NCBI GenBank assembly: GCA_948567375.1
Contig: OX419756.1
Location: 20,527,001-20,591,000, forward strand
Direction of reading: 5' to 3'
DNA from: Lunularia cruciata
Taxonomy: Eukaryota; Streptophyta; Marchantiopsida; Lunulariales; Lunulariaceae
Length of the DNA: 64,000 nt
Shown piece after piece: positions 34,200-47,385 of the stretch. The translations under genes and the position numbers were made by a program. How positions within the stretch are numbered: the first letter of the stretch is position 1; the number at the start of each line of letters is the position of its first letter. Under the pieces are notes generated by a model, which worked only from the letters and a program-made list of their open reading frames with translations, made no database searches and had not been told where the DNA came from.

Positions 34200-36700
34200 A
34201 CTTTAGTACATTCCAAGATAGGAGATAGTGATAGTATTGAGTGTATTTGTTTTCTCTCCAACTCATTGCCCTTGCCATAAAATTGCTCTTTGGCTTCTTT
34301 TTGGTGTTGGTTTTGCTCAAGTCAGAGTGTTGTCAACTCACTTGGCACCTTTTGGTTCTCTTTGGCATACTAAGTGTGATCAATCTCTAAAGTGGCATTA
34401 TGCTTCTTGATTGTGTGGTTTTCTTCTACCAACATATTTACCCTGCTTGGCTCTTCCTTTGTACAAGTCTTTGGCCTTGGTTGCTTGTTCTTTCACTCTG
34501 AAAGAACAATCAACCAAGATCTTTTCTAGCCTTCCAAGTGTAGACTTGCTTGTGCATGTATTAGACAAGTGTGGTGTAATCCCAATTTCAAGGTATTCAT
34601 CTTGGTACTAGGGTAGGAGGGTCTCTATTAGTTGCAATGTAGCTCCAACTTAATGTATGACAAAGTTTATGCTGTCTTGAACTATCACTAGCATTGAAGG
34701 ACTTGATCCACCTCCTACATTAGTCTATGCTCCTAGTGTAGGATCTAGAATATTGGCCTCAATGTCAACGTTCTACTCCTCTACATGCATGGTGATTTGG
34801 TCATCTTCTTGTTGCAAGAATTTGGTATTGAAAGGAAATTCAGGCCAAAGTTCTATTGCACTAAAGCACTTGGTGTGATCTTTTGTGCTTGATTGGGGCT
34901 TCTTCTTCTTCTTCTTTGATGAGGCTCAATGACACCTAATCTGGTGTAGCATCCTCCTCAACTATGTCTTCCTAAGGTCTTGTAAGGCACTCCTCTACCT
35001 CTTGGTCCCTCAAGTTCAAGATAGACAATGCATCTTGTCAATGGTCCTCTTCTTCTTTGTCTCTTGAAATAGACGGAAATGCTTGTAGGATAAAAGATCC
35101 TTGATCATCTTCTTCCTTGTCTTTATCATCCTCTATGTCCTCTACATCTCCTTTTGATGAGGATACATTGATCACTTGAATATAGATGCATGACTTCTTA
35201 GGGAGATGGTGGTGGCTACTTCTTGGGAGTGCTCATTTCCTTTTTATTGTAGTCCTGGGTGTAGCCAATTTTTCATTCACCAGCATAAAGAGACTAGTTG
35301 TAGCATATTGAGCATCAATATCAATAAGATGGATCCTTTAGGTTGTTTATCAAAATAACCTATAGGATGGAAATGGGTGGGAAATATCTTGTTCTCCTCT
35401 TGGGTTAGGAGATTGGCTCCTATATAAAAATTATGGCAAGGTTTGTAGCACCTTCTTCCTCATCCAAATATTGATGTATGATCCTAGTCTATTGATTGAA
35501 CATGTCAGCCCAATCAACTAGCTCACTTGAGTACATATAATCAAAGAAAATAGCCAACTATTGGTCAAGTGGGTAGTTTGTTTGTTGTTGGGCTTGAAGA
35601 TCTTCATGATTGACTCTACTATGGTTCTTCTTGCAAGATCTTTGCAATTGACTACATTGATCTTTGATCTCTTATCATTGAAAGTAGCCTACTTTGGCAG
35701 TCAACTCCTTGTCTACAAATATTGAGTCAAGGATTATCGCTCCTACAACTCTTGCATCCGGGCCAAGTACCATGTGCCAGTGCTCCTTTGTCTAGTTGTT
35801 GGAATTCCCTCTCATTTGCCTTGGTGTCTTTTCTCTCTTTCCTTTCATCTCTTGTATCATGGCAAAGTTACTGAATTCCCAATTCTAGAGCAAGAACCCA
35901 ATGTTTGCTCTGGATTACTCCAATCCTATAGAGTATTTCACATTTTTTCATGGGAACAAATGTAGAAGACCTAAGAATGGCCTTTGGGATCTTTCTATAC
36001 ATTCTAGGTGCAAACACCACGATTTTGGATGTTAGGAAGAAGGGAAAAGTCAAATTATGGTATACTTTAAGAACCAAGGGTCACTCCGAGTGCTAATTTT
36101 CTCTCCAAGTGCTACCTAAGTTGGAAGGTTGTGGACTCTCTCTTGGTTCTTGGTGACGTGCCAAATTCTTTTGATCAGCTTATGAAGCATGTGACTCTCC
36201 AAAAAGTACAGCTGCTGGCCAAACTCCTCAATTTATGTCCAGGTCCTTGGTCATTCTTCAGCCCTTTGGCAATTTAAGGAATAGGTAGGCACTTGCCATT
36301 TGTATATGCAAAGGCATCTGCATGTCTTTCTTGGTTAGATGTCATTATCCTGCCTGCAAATCTTTCTTGATCAGTCACTTTCCCACATGCCAAGCCTACC
36401 AAGTGCCAACAGTTACCTTTACTATAACAACCCTTGGCATCAATTCTTGGCAGCGCATTCAAATCACTATGGCATTTAAGTATGAGTGTCAAAGGGGTAC
36501 TTGGCACTCGGGCCTACAAGCGCTTGAGATTATCCTACATCAGTGTTAGTGCTGCTCATCTTGGCATTTGTGAAACCACTGTGAGTGCCACCTTTTTTTG
36601 GGGAAATTCCCATAGTAACCACTAATTTCCATGGTCTTTCTCTAGCACTTAAGCATGATTTGATCAACAAAAGCAAATTTTGAAGAAATGGAGACACCAC
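34200..36700. other. degenerate sequence with an acidic minus-strand reading
   Basis: No intact gene. Around 34880-35310 the minus strand gives an acidic peptide reading (for example EDIEDDKDKEEDDQG) with stops, and 35300-35960 holds further weak minus-strand coding character. It may be another retroelement gag remnant. Nothing specific was recognised in the rest. Confidence 0.3.
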
Positions 36701-37080
36701 AATGAAGATGATATATTGCTGATCAAAATTTGCTATAATATTTCCCTACCTTTATTAAGATAAATCAACATACACCATAGAAATTTTTGTATTATAAAAA
36801 TCGTTTATTTAGGAGAATTCTAGTTAGATCTTCAGTCTCAATCTTAGTTCATAGCTTTTTGGATGTAATTTTAACTTTCAAAGCTATATATTTCTGAATG
36901 TAAACATGGCTCTCTTAACTTGGTTATTTTACGGAAGAAGGAGATGGTAGCCTCATATATACCATGTGCTTTCACCTCAACTAAATAACTAGTTTGTTTA
37001 CCTTGTGGTATTATTGGTCGTCTCAATACCACTTTCCATATATTTTGATAAATCCAATTTCACCTTGAAGTCTAAGTAGA

Positions 37081-37301
37081 AGCAAGGCTACGAGAAATTG
37101 AGGTCCAGATTTTTATTATGAAGTACTAGAATATGATTTAATAGAGCTAAATATGACTCTGAGTTCGGGTTTCTATTGAAATGTCTAATAAGCAAGGCTA
37201 CGAGAAATTGAGATCCAGATTTTTATTATGAAGTACTAGAATATGATTTAATAAGAACTAAATATGACTCTGAACTCGGGTTTCTATTGAAATGTCTAAT
37301 A
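37081..37301. repeat. 110 bp tandem duplication
   Basis: 37081-37190 and 37191-37301 are near-identical head-to-tail copies starting AGCAAGGCTACGAGAAATTG, differing by a few substitutions and one inserted base. The surrounding 36700-38200 is AT-rich with no gene. Confidence 0.93.
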
Positions 37302-38220
37302 ACAGAACGAAAAAGAGGAGAATGGTTCCATAGTTGAGTTAGAACGGCTTACTCTCCAAACCTTACCTTTTTTGGTGAAGCGGTAGCTCATACAAAGATA
37401 TGGTCGTACAATTCCAAGTCTAGAATGCAGGTTAGTTTTAGGAAAATAGTTTATCTTTTTGAGGAAAAGGGACCCGTGGACTACGTCCTGTCATTCTGTG
37501 GCCACAGTTTACGGAACAATTGCGAAAGAATCCTTAGAGTCTTATGATGTCCAAAGCTGGCCATTTTACAATTTGTGCTTTATGGCTATAAGTAAAGACA
37601 CGCATTGGAGGGGACGACCACATTGACCTCTACAAGCAAGCCCTACAAGCAAAATCCAAAAATAGCAAAACCTTTGGGGTCGGACCTCTAGAGCGACGCA
37701 GTTATAAGTTATCTTCAAATATAGAAATGGTATAATTCGAACGAGCTATAAACCAGTGCAGTATTCAAAGGAATGTCATCTTGTATTCGTGTAATTTTAT
37801 TTTTTATATCAAATAAACGACTTAACTACAGGTCCATATACAACAGACGAAATATCATCTAGTGTTAGTGTAATTGCCCTCTTCTATAAATTTAACTACT
37901 GAATTACATGCATATATATAAGAGGTATACATAAAAGAAAAGTAAAACTGTCTATAAATCAATGAAAAAAAGAAGGAAATTCTTCAGTGTGGTTTCTTTC
38001 CTAATTAGATTATAATATTATTTATTAATTTTTGTAAATCAAACGTGTATACAACCAATGAAATTTTCTTACAATGTATCACCTACATATATTACCTGAA
38101 ATAATGCGATTACTCTCTTATGTAAATCAAAAGACTTAGATACCTTTCACATTAGATGAAACATTACTTAATGTGATTGGTCTTAAATCACCCGGCGAAT
38201 GCTCTCTCTATTTCTGTTAT

Positions 38221-38345
38221 ATCTTAGGTACTATATGGTAGTTTCTCTTCCATATACAACTGGAACTTAGCCCTATTTTACCTCTACGTCTTTTCCTTGT
38301 ATACTCGAACGGAGGTCTTCCTTCTTATTATCACACGCGGTCGCC
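38221..38345 (+). mobile_element. short retroposon copy 1 (LINE-tail family)
   Basis: 125 bp from ATCTTAGG to CGCGGTCGCC, flanked by TTCTGTTAT at 38212-38220 and 38346-38354. It contains the family core 'cttagccctattttacc' and 'ggaggtcttcc'. It has the longer 5' form, like the copy at 63368. Confidence 0.78.
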
Positions 38346-38800
38346 TTCTGTTATGTACCTAAAGGTACAAGACTAGAGTCAATCTTAGTCATTTGACGGT
38401 TCCGAAGATCGGTGATATCATACCATACCCTGAGGTATAGATGTCACTTTCTGTGAAAGCTTGAATTGAACAACACCTGGTGATCATTGTTTTCACCTTT
38501 ATGAATATCGGCAGGTGTTCCTTCGCATGTTCTGGATGGGGTTCCACCTGAAATGACTTTCTTCATTCTCATACTGAGGTGATGCTTGAAATACAATTCT
38601 CCTGTAAGCTACAGAGATATACAAATATGATCCTTTGAATTTTCGAGATGGCACTTGATATGAATCTATTTGGTGAGATTATAAGAAGTCAAAGTACAGA
38701 ATACATTTTTACATACACATATAATATAACAGTCGCTATGGCTTAGTGGAGATCCATCCTTGTGCGACAACACCATTATGAAAAATGCCTTTTATAGCCT

Positions 38801-38950
38801 CTACGGTTCTCCACTCTCTCTAGCAGATACTTGGTATTCATGATTTCTCCATCGTTCCACCAGTGGGGGATGTCTTTCAGAACCTCCTCTTTCACATCTG
38901 CTAGTGGATACTTGGTAAACATGACTTCCCCATCGTGCCCCAGATTTTTG
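38801..38950. repeat. diverged 80 bp tandem repeat
   Basis: 'gatacttggtattcatga' near 38825 and 'gatacttggtaaacatga' near 38906 head two similar units ('ccatcgttccac' / 'ccatcgtgcccc'). A minus-strand ORF crosses them; I do not recognise it. Confidence 0.5.
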
Positions 38951-39563
38951 TAGCTTGCTAAGTCCGCTCCTCATATGGGTCAAATACCATTGGCAGCTGT
39001 GAGTCACTTGCTGGATACTGCAGGCACGCAAGCTAGTCCAGAACACGGAGTAGGCAAATGAACCTATATTTCTTGAGAATATGTTAATGCAAGTACTACC
39101 TCATGGGTTGGTTGATTCAGCAGATTCGACCTTGTAATAACGTACCATCCGGTGAATGACTGACGCACATTCAGCTTTATGAGATGCTTCTAATACAAAA
39201 TTATACTGTAAATTGAATTGGTCCAGTATCTGAAGCCACTTAATATATTACAAAGGCTCTTTACACTTACATGCTCGAAAGCTCATAATCTGTTGACTGT
39301 CTGTGAACCTTCTCGTTGGAAAAGAAGCAAAGTGAATACCTGAAAAGAGAAAAAAAGAGTACAAAAGCACATAAAAGTGAGGATGGACCAACCAAGCCGG
39401 AGGCCCAAGCCCATAGTGTCCACAAGCCAAGGAGAAACAATAGCTAAAGTATTACATGGAAAAATAATCAAAGTAACACACAAAATAACCTACTCCCAAT
39501 ACTATATGATATAGGTCCTCCAAAGGTATATTTGGTAGATGGAAAGGGAGCGGCCTAGATGTG

Positions 39564-40370
39564 TCAAGAGCTCCTACTGCCACTGCACATTGGTGAAGGC
39601 CCAATGCTTGTGAATGCTGTAAGGTGACAGATAAACGCTACCAATAGTAAGAGGTGTGCATGGCTGATTAGATAGCTAGTGCTCCTTTCTGTTGTAGGAA
39701 CCCAATGTTGATGGAGATGGTGATGGAGATGGAGATGGCCAAAGATCTCCATTGCAAATGGGACAAAGGTGTTGGAGGCGAGACATGGAAAGTAGTAGTC
39801 ATCTTTCCCCCTAGTGGCAATAGTCACTACTGCTCTTGCTTGTGAACCTACTCTAACCAAGGACTTTGATTGGATAGGGTTAGCAACTACCACATCATAT
39901 AAGGTACTTTGGTTGTTCATGAATATGACTATATTTACCCTCACCCTCCAAGGTGGAAGCCCCAGCAGGTCCAACCATTGCTCAATCTGAACCCGTGAAC
40001 AAGTGGATCATAAGATTTGAGCTATTGTGTCTTCAAATGCATAGTGAACTCTAGTGTACTCTCTCTCTCTACAGTAGAGCACCAAAAATGGATGTCTTGT
40101 GAGTTGAAATGCAGCCCCACACATGCATTGGTCTGGTAGCACTAGAAGTGTTGGATAGTAATCCCAATCATAGGCAGAATGCCATGGTAAACACCTCCAA
40201 AGTGAACCAAAAGTTCCCTATCAAAGGAGAAGCATAAAGATTGTTTCCCTCCACGGGTGAGAATCCTAGCTCTATCAAGAACAAGCACCTCAGTGAGGAT
40301 GGTAGCAAGGGTATGAGTGTGCATACAATCACTAAGATCTTCCTAGAGTCTAAGGGATACAAAGTCAAAT
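39564..40370 (-). pseudogene. LINE C-terminal fragment
   Basis: The minus strand first encodes a broken zinc region (QCMCGAAFQLTRHPF ... YTRVHYAFEDTIA), resembling the C-x-C ... H ... C ... H cluster near the C terminus of some plant non-LTR retrotransposons. A 136-codon frame at 39564-39974 follows with YDVVVANPIQ and NTFVPFAMEIFGHLH. The same blocks recur in diverged form at 58.7-58.9 kb (VFVPLALELYVVMD). No RT domain remains. This copy does not carry the family tail seen at 47.4 and 58.4 kb, so it may be another lineage. Confidence 0.65.
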
Positions 40371-40662
40371 AAATTGAGGTAATATTGTGTTTGCGGGTCT
40401 TGGCAATAGGTCACAAGCCAATCAAAGATATAGCTAAATGCATGGAGCTGGAGTTGATTGTTGTGATAGGTACCAATAGAAAAGGATGACCCTTCTAGGA
40501 AGGTGTACGACATACAACAAGCATGGAATGGCCATGTGCTAGGTGTGGACTAAGGTTTCTTCACCAAGAAATTTATTGTAAGTGTACTGCGTGGATGAGG
40601 CAAAGATTATATGCTCAACAAATAGCACAAGAACAAATGGTATGAATAGCTTTGGGATTATC

Positions 40663-41095
40663 TATTAAATATATCTTGATATTCTATCAAGAGATGAACA
40701 TTAACTAGATTCAACAATAAATGATCTACATGATCTATGGAATACACATCATCTAGATGGCATTAGAGACAACTAGGATTTTGGGTTTAACTTAGGTCTT
40801 TGTGGGAAACTAAAATAGGACAATCAAGAAGAGACCCACAAGAAAAGCCTATGAAGAACTTATGAGAGTTCACTCCTTCATTTGAGGAGGTATCTTGAAG
40901 AACTTGATCAATGAGGAAATATCAATGAACTGATATAACAAGAGTGTAGACGCTTCAGTAAAGAAAGATTGAGACTATTTGGCCATGGATGTAGCTTCCA
41001 AGATAAGAAGTAAACCAATTATATGCTATGTTATCATAATGAATGTATATTCTTTGATGGGTGTGGATATTCTTGATTGAGAAAAGTGGATAACA
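40663..41095 (+). repeat. 5' LTR of the copia element
   Basis: Aligns along its length with 44925-45360 ('cttgatattctatcaag', 'gaacttgatca', 'attctttgat'). It begins TATTAAATAT, where the 3' LTR has TGTTGAATAT, and ends GGATAACA. Confidence 0.88.
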
Positions 41096-41097
41096 AG

Positions 41098-41109
41098 TGG
41101 TATCAAAGC
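41098..41109 (+). other. primer binding site of the copia element
   Basis: TGGTATCAAAGC differs by one base from the initiator-Met tRNA primer site TGGTATCAGAGC and lies two bases after the LTR. Confidence 0.85.
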
Positions 41110-41141
41110 AAGGTTAGATTAATCACAGGCTTGTCGCTCAA

Positions 41142-41935
41142 GATATTCACAATGGCAAGAAAGATATCAATCTCAAATGCAAAGTTTGTTGTGGATAGGG
41201 TTTGATAGGAAGAACAATTTTGGGTTATGATAATGAGATGAAGGACGTGCTTTTCAACAAGGGCTGCCAAAAATGCTAGGTAAAAAACCAAAAAGAACAA
41301 GTGATGAAGAATGGGAGGATGTCAATTTGAGGGCTATTAGCACAATTTGACTGAATGTTACTATTGAAATCTTGTATAATCTAATGAACAAGGACTCAAC
41401 ACCAAAAATATGGTCCAATTTGGAGAGCTTGTATATGACAAAGTCCATGACAATTGACTTTATCTAAAACAAAAGCTCTATACATTGCGGATGAAGGAGG
41501 GCCAAAACATCATGAAGCATCTCAACACTTTCAACAAAATTAACCTTGAGGTGATGAGTATAGAGGTTACCTTAGAGGAGGAAGATAAAGAATTTTTTTT
41601 TGACTTCATTGCCTTCATCTTATGAGCATCTAGTCACAACATTGTTGTACAAGAAGGACGATATAGTCTTTGTGGAAGTCATATCAACTTTCTTGTCAAA
41701 TGAAATGCATAAAAGACCTAATCAAGTGGATAGGAATCCTGATACTATATTTATTAGAGGTAGGACAATGGATAGAGGATAGATCAATGATAGATCTAGA
41801 TCAAATTCTAGATCAAGCAGTATTAAAGCCAAGTGTTGGATGAGAAAATAGGGCATTTGAAGAAAGATTGTACCATTGAGAGAAATAGAGAGAAAAATAT
41901 TTTCTCAGATTAGCAAGTGTAGTAGAGTCATCTAG
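41142..41935 (+). pseudogene. gag of the copia element
   Basis: Starts ATGGCAAGAAAGATATCAAT. Copia gag features include LWSNLESLYM and LTSLPSSYEHLVTTLLY, then STFLSNEMHKRPNQ. The CCHC knuckle is degraded (a single KCW remains near 41830). Several stops. Confidence 0.75.
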
Positions 41936-41952
41936 CTCAAAGTTTTAAACTT

Positions 41953-42177
41953 GTGAGCATCCTAGGAGATTCCTTCTATGTTTATGGCACCAACCTATTA
42001 GTTGATGATTTTTTTTGTGTTAGCCAAGATAAAGACCAGTTTGAAGAGTCATGGATGCTTGATTCAGGTTGTTCTTACCACATTTGTCCCAAGAAAGATT
42101 GGTTTTATATGTACCAACCAATCAACACATCTATAGCATCTGCACTTGGGCCACATGAGCAAACAAGGCCTGAGTGA
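41953..42177 (+). pseudogene. protease of the copia element
   Basis: ESWMLDSGCSYHICPKKDWF contains the D-S-G active site (D at 42061-42063) in the typical copia context 'W..DSG.S.H.'. The frame ends shortly after. Confidence 0.8.
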
Positions 42178-42239
42178 ATTGTCCAAGAAAAAATTATTGA
42201 AGGGAATAAAAAGCTATAAGTTAAAATTTATGAGCATTG

Positions 42240-42900
42240 TGTGCTAGGAAAGTAGCATAGAGTAAGCTTTTCTACAGGAATTCATTGCACAAAAGGAATT
42301 CTAGATTACATTCATTTTGATCTTTGGGGACTAGCACCTATAGCTTCAAAATTAGAAGCACCATACTTTGTATCCTTGATACACAACTATTCTAGGAGAG
42401 TACATAATTATACCATGAAGCAGAAATCAGAAGTTTTCTTGATCTTTAAGCAATGGAAGGCGATGATGGAGAAACAGATCAAGAGAAGAGTTAAGGGCTT
42501 ACAGACTTATAATAGCAAAGATTACACATCAAGTGATTTTGATCAGTTTTGCAAGACTGAAGGGATAGTGCACCACTTTACTATACTTATACTTTACTAT
42601 ACTTACAAAATGATGTAGCAGAATGGATAAATTTTATACTCTTAGAGAAGGCTCGGAGTATGCTGAGCAATGCTAGATTGAAAAAGAGCTTTTAGGCAAA
42701 AATTGTAAACAAAGCATGAACACAATGTTATTTGGTAGATGTTTCTCCTTCCATTATTCTTGAGTGTAAGAAGCCAATGGATAAATGGACAGGTCAGCCT
42801 GTAAATCATTCTTCATTGAGAACGTTTGAATGTAATGCTTATGTTCACATCTAACAAGAACAGAGGACAAAGTTAGATCCTAAATCTAAGAAATGCATAT
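42240..42900 (+). pseudogene. integrase of the copia element
   Basis: YIHFDLWGLAPIAS near 42300 and YFVSLIHNYSRRV correspond to the first catalytic aspartate and 'F.D..SR..W.Y' motif. LQTYNSKDYTSSDFDQFC corresponds to the second catalytic motif region 'R.DNGGE', here KDY. The conserved glutamate region is not clear. Stops and frameshifts are present. Confidence 0.7.
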
Positions 42901-43251
42901 TCTTAGGGAAAAGAAAAAAGGATTTTGAGAGATAAATCAAAAATGATTTAGACAAATGAGACAAATCAAAATGAATTTAGATAGTGAGACCCTATCAAAC
43001 ACTATCTTATTGTGAGTAGAGATGTAATATTGGATGAGAGTAGTATGATGGAGAACAATGCTACATGTGAACTACATAAAGATTGGATTATGTTTGACAT
43101 TGTTAAAGTGAAAGTTGAGGTAGAAAGGGACGATATCTTGTCTCCCATAGATTCTCAAAGTAATCCACACAAAGAGAGAAGACAGCAAGTTATAGCAGAA
43201 CATAAGTATCTTGTTAGAGATCAAAGACTGCCATAGAGATATGAGCATTCG

Positions 43252-44650
43252 TTGGTAGCTTATGCTCTTATCATTGAAAATGGCGAGCCTACTACATATG
43301 AGGAGGCAATGCAAGATCCAAAGAGCCAAAGATGGCACATTGCAATGCAAGAGGAGATGAAGTCTCTTGTTCAAAACCAAACTTGGAGACTGAAGAGATT
43401 ACCAATTGACAAGAAGGCAATTGGTTGGAGATTGATATATAAAAAGAAAGAAGTATTTTCAAAATAGATGGAGATAGATACAAAGCAAAGCTTATAGCAA
43501 AAAAGAAGGTATTGACTGCAATGAGATATTTTCTCTTCAACGATCTCTTCAAATCACGTATTGTTGGCAATAGTTTCTTTGCACAACCTAGAGTTAGACA
43601 AATTGGATGTTGCTACCACATTTCTACATGGAGACCTGGAAGAAGAGATTTACATGCATCAAGCAGAGGACCTTGTGGTATCAAGGAAGGAGAACCTAGT
43701 TTTTAGGTTCCAGAGATCATTATACATATTGAAACAAAGTCCAAGGTTATGGTATAAGAAGTTTGATGCTTTTATGTTAAAGCAAGACTATAACCACCTT
43801 GATTCATATAGCTGCATATACATCAAGAAGGTGTATCATACTAGTCATTTTGATTTGATTATCCTATTATTGTATGTGGATGATATGCTGATTGCTATGG
43901 AGGATATAACCAAGGAGGGGAAATTAAAAGTACAATTATAGAAGGAGTTTGAGATGAAGGATCTAGGCAATTCCAAGAGGGTACTTGGAATTGAAAGACA
44001 GAGGGATAGGAGCAAGGAAAAGCTTTTTATTTCACAAAGAAGGTACTTGGAAAAGCTACTTGCATGCTTTGGTATGCAGAGTGCCAAACTTGTGAGTGTT
44101 CACGTAGCAAATCATTTAAAGATATAAATGGAGTAATATCCCTTCCAAATAAGGAAGCGCTAAGATTGATGTCCAATATTACTTGTGAAAATAATATAGG
44201 GAGTTTAATGTATGCAATAGTCTGCACTAGACCTAATATATCATACATAGTGAGCATAGTGGGCAGATATATGTCAAATCCAAGGAACATTGGGAAGTAG
44301 TGAAGTGGATACTTTGCTACTTGAAAGGTAAAATAGATATTGGCATTATATTTGATATGGAGCAAGACCAAGGAGTGATTGCAGGGCATATAGACTCTGA
44401 TTTAGAGATTTAGACAAGAGGAGGTTCACCTATGAATTGGAAGTCTACTCTTCAATCTACTATTGCTCTTTCAACTATAGAGGTGGAGTATATGGCAACA
44501 ATAGAGGCAACTTAAGAAGTTGTATGGCTACAAAGGTTAGTCAAGGATGTGGGATTTCTAGAAATTATCTATTCACTTTGCCAAGAATCAAGTGTTTCAT
44601 TCTCAAACCAAGCACATAGACGTGAGGCACCATTTTATCAAGAAGTGAAA
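43252..44650 (+). pseudogene. reverse transcriptase-RNase H of the copia element
   Basis: AMQEEMKSLVQNQTW opens the RT. LDVATTFLHGDLEEEIYM is motif A with D changed to a less typical context (V-A-T-T-F). LYILKQSPRLWYKKF and LLLYVDDMLI (YVDD at 43873-43884) follow. RNase H remnants continue with GSLMYAIVCTRPNISY and, after further stops, 44300-44640. The RT is broken near 43465 and 43940. Confidence 0.85.
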
Positions 44651-44924
44651 AATAGATAAGTCAATCTGCAAAAGATTGGGATAGTGGTGAATGCAGCTGA
44701 TATGTTGAAAAATCTTGTCCCAATTGAGACGTTCAAGCTATGTATTAACTTGCTCAATGTACAATGTTGCTGAGCACTCTTTGAAGTTTTAGAAGTTCTA
44801 CCTTATTTCATTTCAGCACTCACTGATTAATGTATGCTGGTGAGTTGGCTGAGCATAATGGGTGATTGGCTGAACACTTTTAGAAGTTTTATTGGTTAGA
44901 TAGAATAGAAGCAAACGTGGAGTT

Positions 44925-45360
44925 TGTTGAATATGTCTTGATATTCTATCAAGAAATGAATAGTAACTAGATTCAATGGTCAATTGATCTACATGATTTA
45001 TGGGAGACATATCTTCTAGACTGTGGCTAAGGCAACTAGGAGTTTGAATTTAACTTAGGTCTTCATGGGAAACTACAATAGGAGAGACAAGCAACAAAAA
45101 AAACTATGAAGAACTTATAAGAGTTCACCCATTCATTGTAGAGAGTTTTCAAGAGATATCTTGAAGAACTTGATCACTGAGGGAATATCAGTGAAGTGAT
45201 ATGGCAAGAGTATAGAAGCTTCAATAAAGAAAGACCAAAAGTGTTTGGATGTGGATGTAGATTCCAAGACAAGAAGTGAACCAGGTATATCTTATGTTAT
45301 CACGATGAATGGGTATTCTTTGATGAGTATGGATATTCCTGATTGTGTGAAGTTACAACA
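44925..45360 (+). repeat. 3' LTR of the copia element
   Basis: TGTTGAATATG to TTACAACA, partner of 40663-41095. Confidence 0.88.
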
Positions 45361-45365
45361 CTATC

Positions 45366-46453
45366 TGGATAAAGGACAAGCGAAAGGATTTGATCCAAAC
45401 ATTAGCTTATTTACTAGGTGAGGCAAAAGATCAAATAGAGATGTGATTAAATGTTGATGTATGAAGTATATTTGATGAAAATGGAATTTCCTCGTTGCTT
45501 GCATTACTCCGTTTTTTAGTGGTTATAGCGAGCAGCAAAAATAAAAATGATTACATGAAGACTTGAAATTACTCACTCCTTTGCACCAAGACGAAACCGT
45601 GAATTCAAATCGATACATTTTGTCATGCATGATGGGTAATTGGCTGTGCCAACCATCAATTTTTCTACCTCATTTCATTTCACTATTCACTGACTAATGT
45701 ACGCTGAAGAGGAAAACTGACTTTTATTCTTGAAAATCTCAAGTGGTTCAAATGGGGCACGTTCATACTCGCATGCTGTTATTTTTGGATTTGATAGTAG
45801 AATTCTGAAAAAAAAGTACTGTTTCACATTCTCGCATAAACCTTTCTCGGTGCGTATTCTTCATAACATTTAGTGTAAAAACTGGAAAATCTGGTGTCGT
45901 TGTCGCTATTTACAATAATCAGCTTCCCCCAAACAAGGAACTTGTTGAAATTAAATACCCCTATGCAATGGCAGAAAACATATGTCCTAATACAACGGGC
46001 GAAATCACTCAAAGTGCTCCAATAAAACATTCGAGATTTCTTGCATATGAAATGTATCAAGACTCCAGACGAAGAGCCCAACCAAATTCTCCAAACTTTG
46101 AAACAGAAGATGGTCTTCAACATTGTGAACAGATTCATAAATGGAAGAAGCGCGCGTCTTGTCCTGCCCAAATACGCGTCGTTTTCATTACTTTAGGTCA
46201 ACAACGTAAACGTAAGAATCTAAGATCAGGGTCCTTTCCACCGTACAATCCTCTCTTTAGAGCATAGTCCGAAATCTTGCACTGACGTCCTTTGAGTTCC
46301 AGATCGTTTTTGCATGTTGAACTGGATTCGGATCTTTGCAGTTTGGCAAATCTTTGGACGAATAAGTCAACACAGAAAGATAGGTCAATCACACGAGATT
46401 CCCTGTCAGTTGAAAAAATATATTGTGAAAAGTGCGATAAATATAGATTATGG
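45366..46453. other. no gene recognised
   Basis: AT-rich sequence. ORFs on both strands in 45824-46850 overlap each other and one spans a retroposon insert, so none is supported. Confidence 0.4.
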
Positions 46454-46556
46454 TTACAATTGGAGTTTAGTTCCATTTTACCCCTTAGGTCTTTTTCTAG
46501 TACGACTTGATGGGGTCTTCCCATCCTTCTTGGTATTCTACGTGGTCGCCTTTTTC
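46454..46556 (+). mobile_element. short retroposon copy 2 (LINE-tail family)
   Basis: 103 bp, with core 'gatggggtcttcccatc' and end 'cgtggtcgcc', flanked by GATTATGG at 46446-46453 and 46557-46564. It begins near 'attggagtttag', like the other short copies. Confidence 0.85.
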
Positions 46557-47385
46557 GATTATGGAGAAGTAAGTCTTCCCGTGTACTTAGATTGAAGAGG
46601 TTGTGTTCAATATTGGTCAATACAAACTTTAGTCCGTTTATCAGCCTTAGCTTAACCGGGACAACCAAATGAATGATTATTATCCCAACATTTAACGGGA
46701 TTAGTATCTGAGATGATTTTGGATTACCGCAATTGTGAAGTAATGCAACAGAGGGAGGTTGTAATTGCTTGTTAGGTATGATTACCGTTCTCCCGCCTTT
46801 CATTTCGTCTATATTTTCTTCTGTTGGTTCTATGACTATCACGTACACAGCAGCTCAAAATTTACTAGCACCTATGCTATAGGAGGTAGTGCGATATTTC
46901 AAAACATGATTTGACAAGTCAAGGACTATTAACTTGCTTGGTGGAGAATCGTGAAGAAATACTTAGAATCTTTGGACTTCTTGCAAGCTGTTAAGATAAG
47001 GTATCGTCAAAGACCGTGACATGCTATAGTATGCCATATCCACAAAACCACCTGCCCTTTACTAAACATCATTCAGTTTAGGTTGAATATTTCCCGTTGA
47101 TGACGGTAACGAACATGAAAGGAATGGATAGAAATATCAATGACAATGAAGTCCAAGCAAACTCCATGTCTTTGACAATTGGTCTATTTTCTTTATAATC
47201 ACATCTTTTCTATCATACTCATTGCCATGCTAGACAAGTGGCCCTTCGAATGTACTGAAGCATGTCCCAGTATTTCTAAATTATTATAAAACAATGTCCG
47301 TGAGCAAGCACAAATTAGTCATTAGATTTGTCGGGAGGAGCAGGTCAGAAAATGATGTCGTAAGATGCCGATATAGACTTGGGCA

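Larger units (their letters stand above)
40663..45360 (+). mobile_element. Ty1/copia retrotransposon, full length, inactivated
   Basis: LTRs of about 433-436 bp (40663-41095 and 44925-45360) flank gag, protease, integrase and RT-RNase H in the copia order. A primer site lies at 41098-41109. Flanking bases TTATC (40658-40662) and CTATC (45361-45365) agree at 4 of 5. The LTRs are visibly diverged and all coding frames are broken, so this is an old copy. Confidence 0.9.

Noticed and set aside
46198-46848. 216-codon minus-strand ORF
   Set aside because: It spans the complete retroposon insert 46454-46556 and both target duplications, so it arose by chance after the insertion; no domain is visible.
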